From: an uncultured Dehalococcoidia bacterium
GTDB lineage: Bacteria > Chloroflexota > Dehalococcoidia > Lucifugimonadales > UBA3495
Reading direction: 5' to 3'
Assembly: GCA_958295765.1 (NCBI GenBank)
Contig: CATQHB010000002.1
Location: forward strand, 462,424 to 526,423
Length of the DNA stretch: 64,000 nucleotides
Below the pieces are notes generated by a model. That model saw only the letters and a list, made by a program, of their open reading frames with translations. It had not been told where the DNA came from and made no database searches. Every line of letters starts with the position of its first letter. Position 1 is the first letter of the stretch. Made by a program: the position numbers and the translations under genes. Positions 34,050 to 43,229 of the stretch are shown here, in pieces.

Positions 34050-35387
34050 TCAGCAGAAGTTTTGCGTGAAATACACTCGCTCATCCGGGGCAACAGCCAC
34101 CCCTATTCCCTCTTTGTCGTAACTCTGATTCAGGATGTTGGCCCGATGCCCGGGGCTATTCATCCAGCCTTGTACGGCAATAGTCGCCAATTCCTCCGCT
34201 GAGTGCCAATCCTTAATCACCGCCGCTCCGATGTAGGTGATAGAGCCATAGAGCCAACCCTGGTGAATGTTCTCGGCAAGGCCGTAAGTGTAGTGGCTGC
34301 CATAATTTTTGCGGCAATTGTAGCCCTGCCGGGCGCCCCGGTCAGTAGGGTCTTCCCCAGCGCGATTCACGTGGGAAAAATAGCTATGCATTGCCATATC
34401 ATTGCTATGGGCTTCGGCAATGCTGGCAAGTTCTGCGTCATATAGCAAAGGCCCCAACCCTTGTTTCTCCCTTTCCTCATTTATCAACTGATGAACCAGA
34501 TGGGCCAGTTCTTGGGCCAATTGAGGGGAATCAAGGGACATTTCCCCATTGCCGGGGGTGGGAGTTGGCTCCGGGAGGCGCGGGGGAGATGACGGACTTG
34601 AGGCGGCAGTAGTTTCAGGGCTGCCCGCAGTTTTGTCCGAAGTCCCCGATTCGGGCATCCTTCCGATGCTGAGAAATTCGTCAAATTGCTCTTTGGTCAA
34701 CTTAACTTCCAACCCGGTTGCCGGGTGTTTGACCAGGTACTCCGCCCGGGGCGGCGCACTGGTTGAAGGCGGCGCCGGTGTTGGTATAAGCATTGGTGTC
34801 GGTGTTGGTATTGGCTCTGGCGCCGGTGTTGAGACAAGAGTCAGGGTTGGCCGGGGTATGGCTGCATCAGCAGGAGTAGGTTGAGGGGCAGGAGTAAATT
34901 GACTAACGATTGGCGCGATAGTAGCGCGGGGGTTGATGGCCGGAGCCGGTTCAGGCGTAGCAGCCGGTTCCGGCGCTGACGGGGGAGCGTCAAGGGAAAT
35001 ACCGGATGATTGCGAAAAGGACGCAACCTGACGTTGAATAAAGTCGGCGGTTATACGGTACTGGGTGCCAACTGCTCGCCCCGGCTCAATATCGCCATGA
35101 GCGGAATAATCCGACCACCCCATCCAACCGAGCAAGGCGATAACGATAAAAGCTATTAACGACCGGCGCATAAAACGCCCCTTCCGTCTTTTGCTATTCC
35201 GTTTGGCATAGCTGCTACCGGCCTTGCTTGCCGGCCCACTAGCAGTTTCACCGGTGCCCGGTGGCGGGGTAGCCCCCCTCCGGCCTTGCCCGCTTTCCCA
35301 CCGTCGCCTCCGCCGGGCTACGCAGGAAACGCAGGTGCAGGCCGGGGGATGGTTGCCTCGCACATAGTCCCGGTCATTCAGAGACAT
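34050..35387 (-). CDS. Membrane-anchored CAP-domain (SCP/PR-1) protein
   Basis: A 445-residue envelope protein. Residues 1-70 are basic with a possible metal site, PACTCVSCVARRRRRW. A single transmembrane helix (LIAFIVIALLGWMGW, near 80) is followed by a long Pro/Thr-rich linker with repeated PTP/APEP units. The C-terminal ~150 residues are a CAP domain: LINEEREKQGLGPLLYD, SNDMAMHSYFSHVNRAGEDP, the GLAENIH motif and GWMNSPGHRANILN. CAP domains of bacteria act outside the membrane, with unknown or spore/cell-wall roles. It is related in architecture to 36286-37500. Convergent orientation and the MqsRA pair lie between. Confidence 0.88.
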   Translation of the reverse strand: MSLNDRDYVRGNHPPACTCVSCVARRRRRWESGQGRRGATPPPGTGETASGPASKAGSSYAKRNSKRRKGRFMRRSLIAFIVIALLGWMGWSDYSAHGDIEPGRAVGTQYRITADFIQRQVASFSQSSGISLDAPPSAPEPAATPEPAPAINPRATIAPIVSQFTPAPQPTPADAAIPRPTLTLVSTPAPEPIPTPTPMLIPTPAPPSTSAPPRAEYLVKHPATGLEVKLTKEQFDEFLSIGRMPESGTSDKTAGSPETTAASSPSSPPRLPEPTPTPGNGEMSLDSPQLAQELAHLVHQLINEEREKQGLGPLLYDAELASIAEAHSNDMAMHSYFSHVNRAGEDPTDRGARQGYNCRKNYGSHYTYGLAENIHQGWLYGSITYIGAAVIKDWHSAEELATIAVQGWMNSPGHRANILNQSYDKEGIGVAVAPDERVYFTQNFC

Positions 35388-35415
35388 AAGCTAACCCAAC
35401 CCGGAACAACCCGCG

Positions 35416-35829
35416 TTAAGCGTGGATTTTCCGAATATCCTCTACAATAGCCGGGTTCCGGTCCATCAGCCGCAGCAGCACGTCGGCGGTCTTGTTCTGC
35501 AACACCCGTCCCTTCTCCCAGCGGACTACCACCTTTTTGCCCAGGCCGAAAAGCCGCTCCAACTCCTCTTGCGAAAGGTTGCAGCGCTTCCGAATGTCCA
35601 CAATGGCTTCGGGGGGGAGCAGGTTCAAGCGTTCTCGGGCCAGGGATTTTACCTGCTTAGAAACTTCCCGGGCCTGTTCGGGGGTGAAAACGCTTTCGCC
35701 GCAACGGTCGCAATCGTACATCTCTACCGCATCCAAGCGGATAGACATTTGGTTGTATATGCTGTCGAAGGGACGCTTTACCAGGTAGGCGCTCTCGCGT
35801 CCGCAGACGGAACAGGTAGTAGCTATCAT
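35416..35829 (-). CDS. mqsA: MqsA-like antitoxin (zinc finger plus HTH)
   Basis: A 137-residue antitoxin of the MqsA/YgiT type. The N-terminus binds zinc through CSVCG (6-10) and CDRCG (40-44). The C-terminal half is an XRE-type HTH: IRKRCNLSQEELERLFGLGK, followed by VVRWEKGRVLQNKTADVLLR. MqsA-like proteins neutralise MqsR and bind their own promoter. ATG start; the MqsR toxin gene lies just upstream on the same strand, giving toxin-before-antitoxin order as in E. coli mqsRA. Confidence 0.9.
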   Translation of the reverse strand: MIATTCSVCGRESAYLVKRPFDSIYNQMSIRLDAVEMYDCDRCGESVFTPEQAREVSKQVKSLARERLNLLPPEAIVDIRKRCNLSQEELERLFGLGKKVVVRWEKGRVLQNKTADVLLRLMDRNPAIVEDIRKIHA

Positions 35830-35904
35830 ATTATTGCACCTCGGTTCTAGTGTTGTTTCCCCGGCATGGCAACGATACCAAGACTTGGCCGGATTGACTC
35901 AAAG

Positions 35905-36207
35905 TTAGTCGGCATCATCCTTCTTAAAAGATATGACCACGGATTGTTCGTTGAAGTCAATTTGCAACTTCAGATACACGGGTGTTCCGTCGTATCTGAG
36001 TTTATAAACATCTTGCCAAAGGCCAGGAACCTTTTCCGCCGGCATAGTTTTGTAGAAATGAGTTTCGGCCAGAGAGTGCAAGATGCAATCAAGAACGTCA
36101 TCATCCAGGAAACCCAATGCGAAGGCGCCCTGCAATGCTGACGTAGTGATTCGGTATTGCCCTTCCCGTATCAAGATTCTAATTCGGTCAATGTTGTAAT
36201 GGGACAT
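35905..36207 (-). CDS. mqsR: MqsR-like mRNA interferase toxin
   Basis: A 100-residue RelE-fold toxin of the MqsR family, which cuts mRNA. It shows the family's LGFLDDDVLDCILHSLAETH region, the HFYKTMPAEKVPGLWQDVYK segment, and VYLKLQIDF...VVISFKKDD at the C-terminus. It is upstream of mqsA by 75 bases on the same strand. GC content is lower than in the neighbouring genes, which fits recent transfer. Confidence 0.88.
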   Translation of the reverse strand: MSHYNIDRIRILIREGQYRITTSALQGAFALGFLDDDVLDCILHSLAETHFYKTMPAEKVPGLWQDVYKLRYDGTPVYLKLQIDFNEQSVVISFKKDDAD

Positions 36208-36285
36208 CCCTGGTTCGTCTCCGCATCGGTATCATTCAGGTTCTGCAATGGTAGCACAATGCTACCTTTTGCGTCAAGAAAACCC

Positions 36286-37500
36286 CTACTCCACAAAAAT
36301 GGAGTAGTTAGTAACCGCCACCCGTTCCGCCCCGGCTTTGGCCCAAATTTGCACGGTATAAACGCCGGGGCCGGCGTCTTCAATGATGGGCGTAAGGTCC
36401 GCCTGTATATGGAATAGGGGGCCGGACACGCCCCAAAGGGAGGCGGTAGTCCAGGGGACGGAGTAGCGTTGGGTAACGTCCACCCGCAGGGGCGGCGCGT
36501 CAATCCGCGCCAAATCGGGATCCAGGGTGTAGGGGTCAATACCCGATTTCCAGCCATAGTTGGAGACGGATTCCGGGTAATATCGGTTGTCCGTCAAAGC
36601 GGGACGCAGAAAGGTCGCCGGGTACTGGCCGCTGCCGTAGGAGTAGGTGGCGTCAAGCTGCCCCAGGGTCAGGGGTTGGGGCAGGCGGTGATACCAGACC
36701 GCAACGCCGTCGAACTCCAACCCCTCCTCCAGCTCACCGGCGAAGGTTAGCGTACCCCCGATGATGGCCGGGCGGTCGCTGAACCGAACCTGGTCGCCCT
36801 CGAACTGCTGCACCACCCAACAGGCAAAATCGTTGCAGGCTATTCCCAGATTCACCTTGCGGTGCCACGGGTCCAGGATGTTGGCTTGATGCTCCGGGCT
36901 GGACATCAACTCATCCTGAGCTTGCTCCAGCAGTTCGACCAGCGAGCCGCTCCGGGGATTCAGCGTGCCGGTCAGCCGGTCCGGGCCGGCGATGTTTTGC
37001 AGTTCCCGGTTGACCCCTCCGTCCCGGGTATAGCGCATATACGGGGCCAGGCCGTCCGTTCCCCAGTGGGAACGGTAGTTGTGCCGCATCATATCCCCGG
37101 CGTGCTCCTGGGCCGCCGGGTTGTTGCCGAGGGTAACCGGAGGCAAGCCGAACCGCGCCCGGTCGGTATTGATGAGTCCCAGCATAAACTGCCGAGACTG
37201 CAACAGTTCTTCCGGGCTAACGGTAGGTATTGAGGGAGTGGTTGGCGGAGTGGCAGCCGCAGCATCGGCAATCAGGGGAGTAGTAGCGGTTGGAGCGGCG
37301 GGCGTGGTAGCAGGGTCGGCCCGAAACAGCCCAACGGTCAATCCCGGTATTTCAGCGAACCGGGCGCCGGCGGAGCCGAAAGCCCGTCCGACCGCCAAGT
37401 TGCCGTGCCACTGGTAATCCTGCCATAAAATAATCCCGACCATGCCCAGCAGGGCCAGGATTGACAAGGCAGCCAGGCCTGATCTTAACTTCCGATACAT
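36286..37500 (-). CDS. Membrane-anchored CAP-domain (SCP/PR-1) protein
   Basis: A 404-residue protein with an N-terminal signal-anchor (LAALSILALLGMVGIILW, near residue 15), a Thr/Pro/Ala-rich linker to residue ~95, and a CAP domain (~100-240). CAP features: FMLGLINTDRARFGLPPVTL, DMMRHNYRSHWG and LMSSPEHQANILDPWHRKVN. The remaining ~160 residues form a beta-rich domain resembling extracellular sandwich modules, as in some CAP proteins with C-terminal extensions. It is a second CAP gene beside 34050-35387, suggesting an envelope role shared by both. Confidence 0.85.
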   Translation of the reverse strand: MYRKLRSGLAALSILALLGMVGIILWQDYQWHGNLAVGRAFGSAGARFAEIPGLTVGLFRADPATTPAAPTATTPLIADAAAATPPTTPSIPTVSPEELLQSRQFMLGLINTDRARFGLPPVTLGNNPAAQEHAGDMMRHNYRSHWGTDGLAPYMRYTRDGGVNRELQNIAGPDRLTGTLNPRSGSLVELLEQAQDELMSSPEHQANILDPWHRKVNLGIACNDFACWVVQQFEGDQVRFSDRPAIIGGTLTFAGELEEGLEFDGVAVWYHRLPQPLTLGQLDATYSYGSGQYPATFLRPALTDNRYYPESVSNYGWKSGIDPYTLDPDLARIDAPPLRVDVTQRYSVPWTTASLWGVSGPLFHIQADLTPIIEDAGPGVYTVQIWAKAGAERVAVTNYSIFVE

Positions 37501-37563
37501 TTGTAATTCATCAGATGCGCCAAGTCGGGGCTTTGGTAAGGGTCACCACCACCTGGCGGCCGG

Positions 37564-37779
37564 CTATTTGGAATCGGTAGGCTTTTCAGGGGAGTCGCCC
37601 CACAAAAATTCCTTTACTTCCGGGGTATTGGGTAGCGCTCGCACGCCGTCCACGTCGATGCCAAACCGCTCGTAGGCTTCTCTCAAACGCCTGTGTTGGG
37701 CTTCCCGCCCCTCGGCCCGGCCCCTCTTCAGTATCGCCCTTACCGTCCTGGGTATCAGTAGCTCCATACGCCCCAGCAC
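37564..37779 (-). CDS. Small protein, tandem paralog C (short form)
   Basis: A 71-residue protein. It shares with 37798-38001 and with the C-terminal half of 38020-38493 the pattern LLIPRTVRAIL..GRAEG..., then AYERFGIDVDGVRALPNTPE, VKEFLWG and a final TDSK. It has no membrane helices. Closely spaced with its paralogs on one strand. Function unknown. Confidence 0.6.
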   Translation of the reverse strand: MLGRMELLIPRTVRAILKRGRAEGREAQHRRLREAYERFGIDVDGVRALPNTPEVKEFLWGDSPEKPTDSK

Positions 37780-37797
37780 CTTTAGGTAGCCAGACGG

Positions 37798-38001
37798 CTA
37801 CTTGGAATCGGTGGACTTTTCGTCGGAATTGCCGCGCAAAAACTCCTTTACCTCGGGGGTATTGGGCAGCGCTAGGACACCGTCCACTTTGATGCCAAAC
37901 CGCGCATAGGCTTCATTGACCCGCTGGAGTTGGGCGGCCCTCCCCTTCTCCAATATCGCCCTTACCGTTTTGGGTATCAGCAGTACCATGCGTCCCCGCA
38001 C
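37798..38001 (-). CDS. Small protein, tandem paralog B (short form)
   Basis: A 67-residue protein: VLLIPKTVRAILEKGRAAQL, AYARFGIKVDGVLALPNTPE and final TDSK. It corresponds to the cytosolic end of 38020-38493 without the membrane part and with the Gly/Glu/Arg repeat almost gone. Function unknown. Confidence 0.6.
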   Translation of the reverse strand: MRGRMVLLIPKTVRAILEKGRAAQLQRVNEAYARFGIKVDGVLALPNTPEVKEFLRGNSDEKSTDSK

Positions 38002-38019
38002 CTCCGGGTAACCGGACGG

Positions 38020-38493
38020 CTACTCGGAATCGGTGGAATTTTCTTGGGAAGTTCCCTGCAAAAACTCATTTACTTCGGGGGTATCGGGCAACACCCGGAC
38101 GCCGTCCACTTCAATGCCAAATCGCGCATAGGCTTCGTTGACCCGTCTGCTTTGGGCTTCCCGCCCCAGGGCCTTCCCTGCGGCCTCTCCTTCGGCCCGT
38201 CCCTCAGCTCGTCCCCGGGCCTCCCCTTTAGCCTCACCCTCAGCCCTCCCCTTCTCCAGTATCGCCCTTACCGTTTTGGGTATCAGCAGTACCATACGTC
38301 CCAGCACCTCCACGGAGATTACGACCAGCAGGGCGATGCCTGCCGATGCGCCAAAGATGTCGGACAGCAAACCCACGTTGTCCCATTGGGAAAGCCCCCA
38401 GTTGTGCCGGTACAGGTAAACGCCGGCACAGGCGGCGAAAACGATGTAGTAGCCAATCCAGTAGTTGTTTAGTACGCGCTCAATTCGTTCCAT
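38020..38493 (-). CDS. Membrane protein with EG/AR-rich repeat, tandem paralog A (full form)
   Basis: A 157-residue protein I do not recognise. Two membrane helices (WIGYYIVFAACAGVYLYR near 12, and IFGASAGIALLVVISVEVLG near 45) precede LLIPKTVRAILEKGRAEG and a run of about seven Glu-Gly/Ala-Arg repeats (residues ~83-112). The conserved tail AYARFGIEVDGVRVLPDTPE follows. Both downstream genes are truncated relatives, so the 3' half of this gene seems to have duplicated twice. The repeat is reminiscent of the tails of Rpn-type PD-(D/E)XK proteins, but no nuclease core is present. Confidence 0.7.
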   Translation of the reverse strand: MERIERVLNNYWIGYYIVFAACAGVYLYRHNWGLSQWDNVGLLSDIFGASAGIALLVVISVEVLGRMVLLIPKTVRAILEKGRAEGEAKGEARGRAEGRAEGEAAGKALGREAQSRRVNEAYARFGIEVDGVRVLPDTPEVNEFLQGTSQENSTDSE

Positions 38494-38553
38494 TATAGCA
38501 CGGGCGGCGGCGCCTTTCCGAGCCGGTCAGAGAGCGCGCCGCCGCCGGTTTTC

Positions 38554-40512
38554 CTACTCCTCGTCCCCGTATTGCTCCTTCAGGGACTCCACCACCGCCG
38601 GGTCGGCCAGGGTGGTGGTATCGCCCAGGGCGCGGCCCTCGGCCACGTCCCGGAGCAGGCGGCGCATTATTTTGCCGCTGCGGGTCTTGGGCAGTTCGGC
38701 GGCAAAGTAGATGTCATCGGGCCGGGCCATGGGGCCAATCTTGGTGGCGACGTGGGCTTTAAGCTCGGTTATCAGGTCTTCGGAGGCGGCAATCTGGTCC
38801 TTGATGGTAACAAAGGCCACGATAGCCTGCCCCTTGATTTCGTGAGACTTGCCGATGCAGGCGGCCTCGGCCACCTTGGAGTTGTCCACCAGGGCGCTCT
38901 CCACCTCCATCGTGCTGATACGGTGGGCGGAAACGTTAATCACGTCATCCACCCGGCCCAGCAGCCAGAAGTAGCCGTCCTCGTCCAGTTTGGCCCCGTC
39001 GGAGGTGAAATAGATGTCCGGGTAGCGGGACCAGTATTGCTCTACGAACCGCTCCGGGTCGCCGTAGATGCCCCGCAGCATGGAGGGCCAGGGGCGCTTG
39101 ATGGTCAGGTAGCCACCCCCGCCGGGGCCGACGGGATTGCCCGCCTCATCCAGAATCTCTGCGTCGATTCCGGGGAAGGGTTGGGTGGCCGAGCCGGGCT
39201 TGAGGGTGGTAATGCCCGGCAGGGCGCTAATCAGAATGGAGCCGGTCTCGGTCTGCCACCAGGTATCCACCACCGGGCAGCGACCGCCGCCGATGTTCTG
39301 CCAGTACCAGACCCACGCCTCCGGGTTTATCGGCTCGCCCACCGTGCCGAGCAAGCGCAGGGTGGACATATCGTGCCGCTCCGGGTACTCCTCGCCCCAG
39401 CGCATAAAGGTGCGGATGGCGGTGGGCGCGGTGTAGAGGATGGTGCAGCCGTACTTTGCCACGATCGCCCAGAACCGATCCCGGTCCGGGTAGTCCGGCG
39501 AACCCTCGTACATCACCGAGGTGGCCCCGTTAGCCAGGGGGCCATAGACGATGTAGCTGTGGCCGGTTACCCAGCCAATATCGGCGGTGCACCAGTAAAC
39601 GTCATCCTCTTTCAGGTCGAAAATCCACTTGGTGGTAGCGTAGGTGCCGGTCAGGTAGCCGCCGGTGGTATGGACGATGCCCTTGGGTTTGCCGGTGGTG
39701 CCGCTGGTGTAGAGCATATAGAGCATATCCTCGCTGTCCATCGGCTCCGGCGCGCAGGTCAGGGGCTGGTCGGCCACCAGGTCATGCCACCAGACATCCC
39801 GCCCGTCCACCATCCGGTCGTCGGCGTGGCCGGTGCGCCGGACGACCACCACCTTTTCCACCGGGGTAGCGCCCTCCAGGGAGGCGTCGGCGTTCTGTTT
39901 AAGTTGCACGATGCCGCCCCGCCGGTAACCGCCGTCGGCGGTAATCATCACTTTTGACTGGGAATCGTCCAGGCGGTCGCGGATGGACTCGGCGCTGAAC
40001 CCGCCAAAGATGACGCTGTGGGCCGCGCCAACCCGGGCGCAGGCCAGCATGGCGATGGGCAGTTCGGGAACCATAGGCAGGTAGATAGTTACCCGGTCGC
40101 CCTTCTGGACGCCCAGGCTCTTGAGGCCGTTGGCAAAGCGGCAGACCTCCCGGTACAGGTCCCAGTAGGTATAAACCTGCCGGTCGCCCGGCTCGCCCTC
40201 CCAGATGATAGCGGCCTTGTTGCGGCGGGCCGAGGCCAGGTGCCGGTCGATGCAGTTGTAGGAGGCGTTGAGCTGGCCGCCGACGAACCACTGGGCATAG
40301 GGCGGGTTCCATTCCAGCACCTTGTCCCAGGGTTTGAACCAGTCCAGTTCGGCGGCGAACCTGGCCCAGAAAGCCTCCGGGTCGGCGGCGGCCTCGGCAT
40401 AAACGTTGGGGTCGCTGACGTTAGCCTGCCGGACAAAAGCCTCCGGCGGCGGAAAGGTCCGGTCTTCCTGAAGTAATGCTTCAATGCTCCCGGTATTCTC
40501 AACCATAATCAT
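38554..40512 (-). CDS. acs: Acetyl-CoA synthetase
   Basis: A 652-residue AMP-forming acetyl-CoA synthetase, the usual length. It turns acetate, ATP and CoA into acetyl-CoA through acetyl-AMP. Motifs: [15 protein letters not shown] (P-loop-like A3), [23 protein letters not shown] (A5), and the [10 protein letters not shown] end with the Lys that is usually acetylated. The N-terminus [20 protein letters not shown] is typical. Upstream is a divergent intergenic region of ~110 bases shared with 40627-41667. Confidence 0.97.
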   Translation of the reverse strand: MIMVENTGSIEALLQEDRTFPPPEAFVRQANVSDPNVYAEAAADPEAFWARFAAELDWFKPWDKVLEWNPPYAQWFVGGQLNASYNCIDRHLASARRNKAAIIWEGEPGDRQVYTYWDLYREVCRFANGLKSLGVQKGDRVTIYLPMVPELPIAMLACARVGAAHSVIFGGFSAESIRDRLDDSQSKVMITADGGYRRGGIVQLKQNADASLEGATPVEKVVVVRRTGHADDRMVDGRDVWWHDLVADQPLTCAPEPMDSEDMLYMLYTSGTTGKPKGIVHTTGGYLTGTYATTKWIFDLKEDDVYWCTADIGWVTGHSYIVYGPLANGATSVMYEGSPDYPDRDRFWAIVAKYGCTILYTAPTAIRTFMRWGEEYPERHDMSTLRLLGTVGEPINPEAWVWYWQNIGGGRCPVVDTWWQTETGSILISALPGITTLKPGSATQPFPGIDAEILDEAGNPVGPGGGGYLTIKRPWPSMLRGIYGDPERFVEQYWSRYPDIYFTSDGAKLDEDGYFWLLGRVDDVINVSAHRISTMEVESALVDNSKVAEAACIGKSHEIKGQAIVAFVTIKDQIAASEDLITELKAHVATKIGPMARPDDIYFAAELPKTRSGKIMRRLLRDVAEGRALGDTTTLADPAVVESLKEQYGDEE

Positions 40513-40626
40513 TACCCCTTTATCAATACGTGCTGAATACAGATAACTATCTGCTTAACGTGCCATTTTAGACACAAGGCACGGCGGTTGGCAAATGCTT
40601 CTATCTGTGCTGTAATTGACCGCATG

Positions 40627-41667
40627 ATGCGGCTGTATATTGGCAAGAATCACCAGGAGAGCGCTACCCCGGCCCAGAGCATCTTTCGCTTGGCGGGTAA
40701 CGACGAAGATGCCCTTACGTTTGCTCTGGGGTTTCTGCTTGCTCATGACCCGGCGTTCTGCGCCAAATTAGTCCGGCGCTTGCACCTTGCCCGACGTAAT
40801 CCCTTAAAACCGGGCTACTCAGTCCATTTACAAGAAGTTACCGACCGGAGATTTGGCCGCAGAGACATCGTTATTGAAGACGGAGAAATGCGCATCGTCC
40901 TTGAGGCCAAGATTGGCGGCGCTGAACCCACCGCTGACCAACTCCTCAAGTATGGCGCTGAAAGCAGTCTGTGGAATAAATACAAACTACGCGCCGTCGT
41001 CGCCCTGACTCAAGTTGAATTGGCATCGGCGACGCGTGAGAAGGTTCGCGCCAAACTTGCGGAACAGAATATAGGATTTTACGAAATTCGCTGGCACGAA
41101 ATCGTTGACCTTGTTTTGAGCCATAGTCCTTCCGACGATTCAGCGGTATCAAGATACCTTTTTGATGAATTCATCCACTACATAAGGAGCGATTATCGTA
41201 TGGGATACTACGATGCTGAAATCCTCATACAAGACGTGGATCTCCGCAATGCAAAGATATTCAGAGAAGGCTGGATGTACGTGACCGACCCTAAAAAAGA
41301 TAAGAAGGCTCCCCTGTACTTCGCTCCTTACTTCACTAGACGAGGAGACAACAGTGGGATTTCAATGATTAGTCGCGTGGTGGATACCAGAACTGTAGTT
41401 TTGGCTGAGACTGAGAATCTTCCGGTCCCGGCTACCGACGAGTATCGCGTAAGATGGGAGGAGGGTTTGACCTTGCTCCGAGAACTGGCCGAGCAGAGGG
41501 GTTTTGTCCATTATGAAGTGCGTCTCTTCTTCCTGGACCGGCCAATAACCTTTCGGACAACCCCATTGAGTAAAAAGGCTTTCAATGCCACAAAGCCCTC
41601 CAAACAGATCCCCAGTCAGATACCTAAAGGTTTCAGCCTGGGGTTCGATGACCTGTTGCGTGAATAA
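40627..41667 (+). CDS. PD-(D/E)XK nuclease-like protein
   Basis: A 346-residue protein starting at ATG 40624 or 40627. Its core reads RRDIVIEDGEMRIVLEAKIG (D...E-x-K), the nuclease signature, at about residue 80-98, followed by a QLLKY helix. The C-terminal half (about 190-340) is an uncharacterised mixed alpha/beta region. GC content is clearly lower than in the flanking acs and LON genes, which suggests transfer. It has no obvious methyltransferase partner, so it may be an orphan restriction or defence nuclease. No named family is recognised. Confidence 0.65.
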   Translation: MRLYIGKNHQESATPAQSIFRLAGNDEDALTFALGFLLAHDPAFCAKLVRRLHLARRNPLKPGYSVHLQEVTDRRFGRRDIVIEDGEMRIVLEAKIGGAEPTADQLLKYGAESSLWNKYKLRAVVALTQVELASATREKVRAKLAEQNIGFYEIRWHEIVDLVLSHSPSDDSAVSRYLFDEFIHYIRSDYRMGYYDAEILIQDVDLRNAKIFREGWMYVTDPKKDKKAPLYFAPYFTRRGDNSGISMISRVVDTRTVVLAETENLPVPATDEYRVRWEEGLTLLRELAEQRGFVHYEVRLFFLDRPITFRTTPLSKKAFNATKPSKQIPSQIPKGFSLGFDDLLRE

Positions 41668-41766
41668 ATAACCACTCTTGGCATTTCTCCGGCGCTGCTT
41701 TCCCCTTCCCCGCAGCGCCGGCCCCAACTTGCCCTTTCCCGCCCCTGCTACTATACTGCCTCTATT

Positions 41767-42450
41767 ATGGAACAGCCTTACCAAATACCGCCGGATGACC
41801 TGACCGAACTGCCCTTGTTCCCGCTGAACCTGGTGCTGTTCCCCGGTATGCGTCTGCCGCTGCATATTTTTGAGGAACGCTACAAGGCGATGATCGGCGA
41901 CTGCATTGACCGGGAGGCGCCCTTTGGCGTGGTGCTGATTAAGGACGGCCCGGAGGTGGGCGGCCCGGCGGAGCCTTTCCGGGTGGGCACCACCGCCCGC
42001 ATTACCCAGGTGCAGCGGCTGGAAGAGGGCCGGCTGAACCTGCTGGCCCAGGGCGAGCGGCGCTTTGAGTTGGTAGAGGTTACTCAGGAAATACCCCACC
42101 TGGTCGGGCTGGTCAGCTTTATGCGCGAGGAAACGGGAGAAACTCCCCCGTCCCTGGTGGGGCCGGTGGGAGAGGAATACGGTTTCTTTCTGCGCCACCT
42201 GTCCACCCTGGCCGGCGGCTGGAACACCCCGGTTCAGGTGCCGGAAAACCCTCTTACCCTGTCCTTTGAGGCCGCCGCCACCCTGACCGGCAGCATCGAA
42301 CTGCCCCAGAGTATGCGCCAGGAATTGCTGGAAGCCGCCACCGCCGGGGAACGGCTGGAAAAGTTGCTGCCCCTGCTCAAACGCAGCAACGAGCTGATTC
42401 AGGAGCAGGTGGAAAAGAACAACCCCTACCGCGGCCCCCGCCTGAACTGA
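41767..42450 (+). CDS. LON substrate-binding domain protein
   Basis: A 227-residue protein with only the N-terminal (substrate-binding) domain of Lon. It starts LTELPLFPLNLVLFPGMRLP, followed by LHIFEERYKAMIGDCI and FGVVLIKDG, all typical of the LON domain. There is no ATPase or protease module. Such stand-alone LON proteins are widespread with unclear function; a role in peptide binding or RNA metabolism is possible. The next genes are convergent. Confidence 0.85.
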   Translation: MEQPYQIPPDDLTELPLFPLNLVLFPGMRLPLHIFEERYKAMIGDCIDREAPFGVVLIKDGPEVGGPAEPFRVGTTARITQVQRLEEGRLNLLAQGERRFELVEVTQEIPHLVGLVSFMREETGETPPSLVGPVGEEYGFFLRHLSTLAGGWNTPVQVPENPLTLSFEAAATLTGSIELPQSMRQELLEAATAGERLEKLLPLLKRSNELIQEQVEKNNPYRGPRLN

Positions 42451-42530
42451 CGGCGTTTCCCCCGGAGAGACGTAGCGACCGGATATAACCCCCCGGCGCC
42501 CCGGTGCCTCCTGATTAAAACCGTCTCTGC

Positions 42531-43229
42531 CTAGAGGAACAGACTGCCCGGTGGAATCTCCACGATGCGGTCAACGTACACGCCGGGGACGTGAATCTGG
42601 TCCGGGTCCAGTTCTCCCGCGGCCACCACCGGATTTTCCACTTCCACCAGGGTTGTCGTGGCCGCCATCGCCATTATGGGGTTGAAGTTGCGCTGGGCCA
42701 ACCGGAACCGCAGGTTGCCGCCGGCGTCGGCCTGCCAGGCCCGGATAAAGGCATAGTCGGCGGGCAGGGGAAACTCCAGCAGATAGGCGCGTCCGTCAAT
42801 CTCCCGACACTCCCGGCCGGCGGCGATTTCGGTGCCGACGCCGGTGGGCGTGTAGAAGCCACCGATGCCGGCCGCCGCCGCCCGGATGCGCTCGGCCAGC
42901 GTACCTTGCGGCACCAACTCTCCGTCAATCTCCCCGGCGTTGTACCGCCGCACGAAGGGAGTGACCCGGGAGGGATGAGTGGGCGCGGTAATGGAACAAA
43001 TCATTTTCCTGACCTGCCCGGCTTCAATCAGCGTTCCCACGTCAACCCGGCCGTCGGTGCCGCCGTGTTCGTTGGAGATTCCGGTGAGGTTTTTCGCCCC
43101 TTGCCGATGCAGGGCGGCGATGAGGTTCTGGGGCGCGCCGATTCCGCCAAAGTCGGCGAACATTATCGTAGCCCCGTCGGGGATGTCGGCGACCGCCGCC
43201 GCAAAGCTGGCGTAGCGCTTGTTCCTCAT
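42531..43229 (-). CDS. 3-oxoacid/acyl CoA-transferase subunit A
   Basis: A 232-residue CoA-transferase alpha-type subunit starting at ATG 43229. It has GATIMFADFGGIGAPQNLI, the KNLTGISNEHGG region, FYTPTGVGTEIAAGRECRE and a DYAFIRAWQADAGGNLRF segment, with NFNPIMAMAATTTLVEVE near the end. In family pairs subunit B carries the catalytic Glu; no B-subunit gene is adjacent, which is unusual. It overlaps the zinc-ribbon gene upstream by four bases (ATGA). The frame is open upstream to 43667 but that stretch is the antisense of the zinc-ribbon frame. Confidence 0.88.
   Translation of the reverse strand: MRNKRYASFAAAVADIPDGATIMFADFGGIGAPQNLIAALHRQGAKNLTGISNEHGGTDGRVDVGTLIEAGQVRKMICSITAPTHPSRVTPFVRRYNAGEIDGELVPQGTLAERIRAAAAGIGGFYTPTGVGTEIAAGRECREIDGRAYLLEFPLPADYAFIRAWQADAGGNLRFRLAQRNFNPIMAMAATTTLVEVENPVVAAGELDPDQIHVPGVYVDRIVEIPPGSLFL

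Noticed and set aside
38572-39957. Plus-strand open frame over acs
   Set aside because: Antisense shadow of a full-length Acs.
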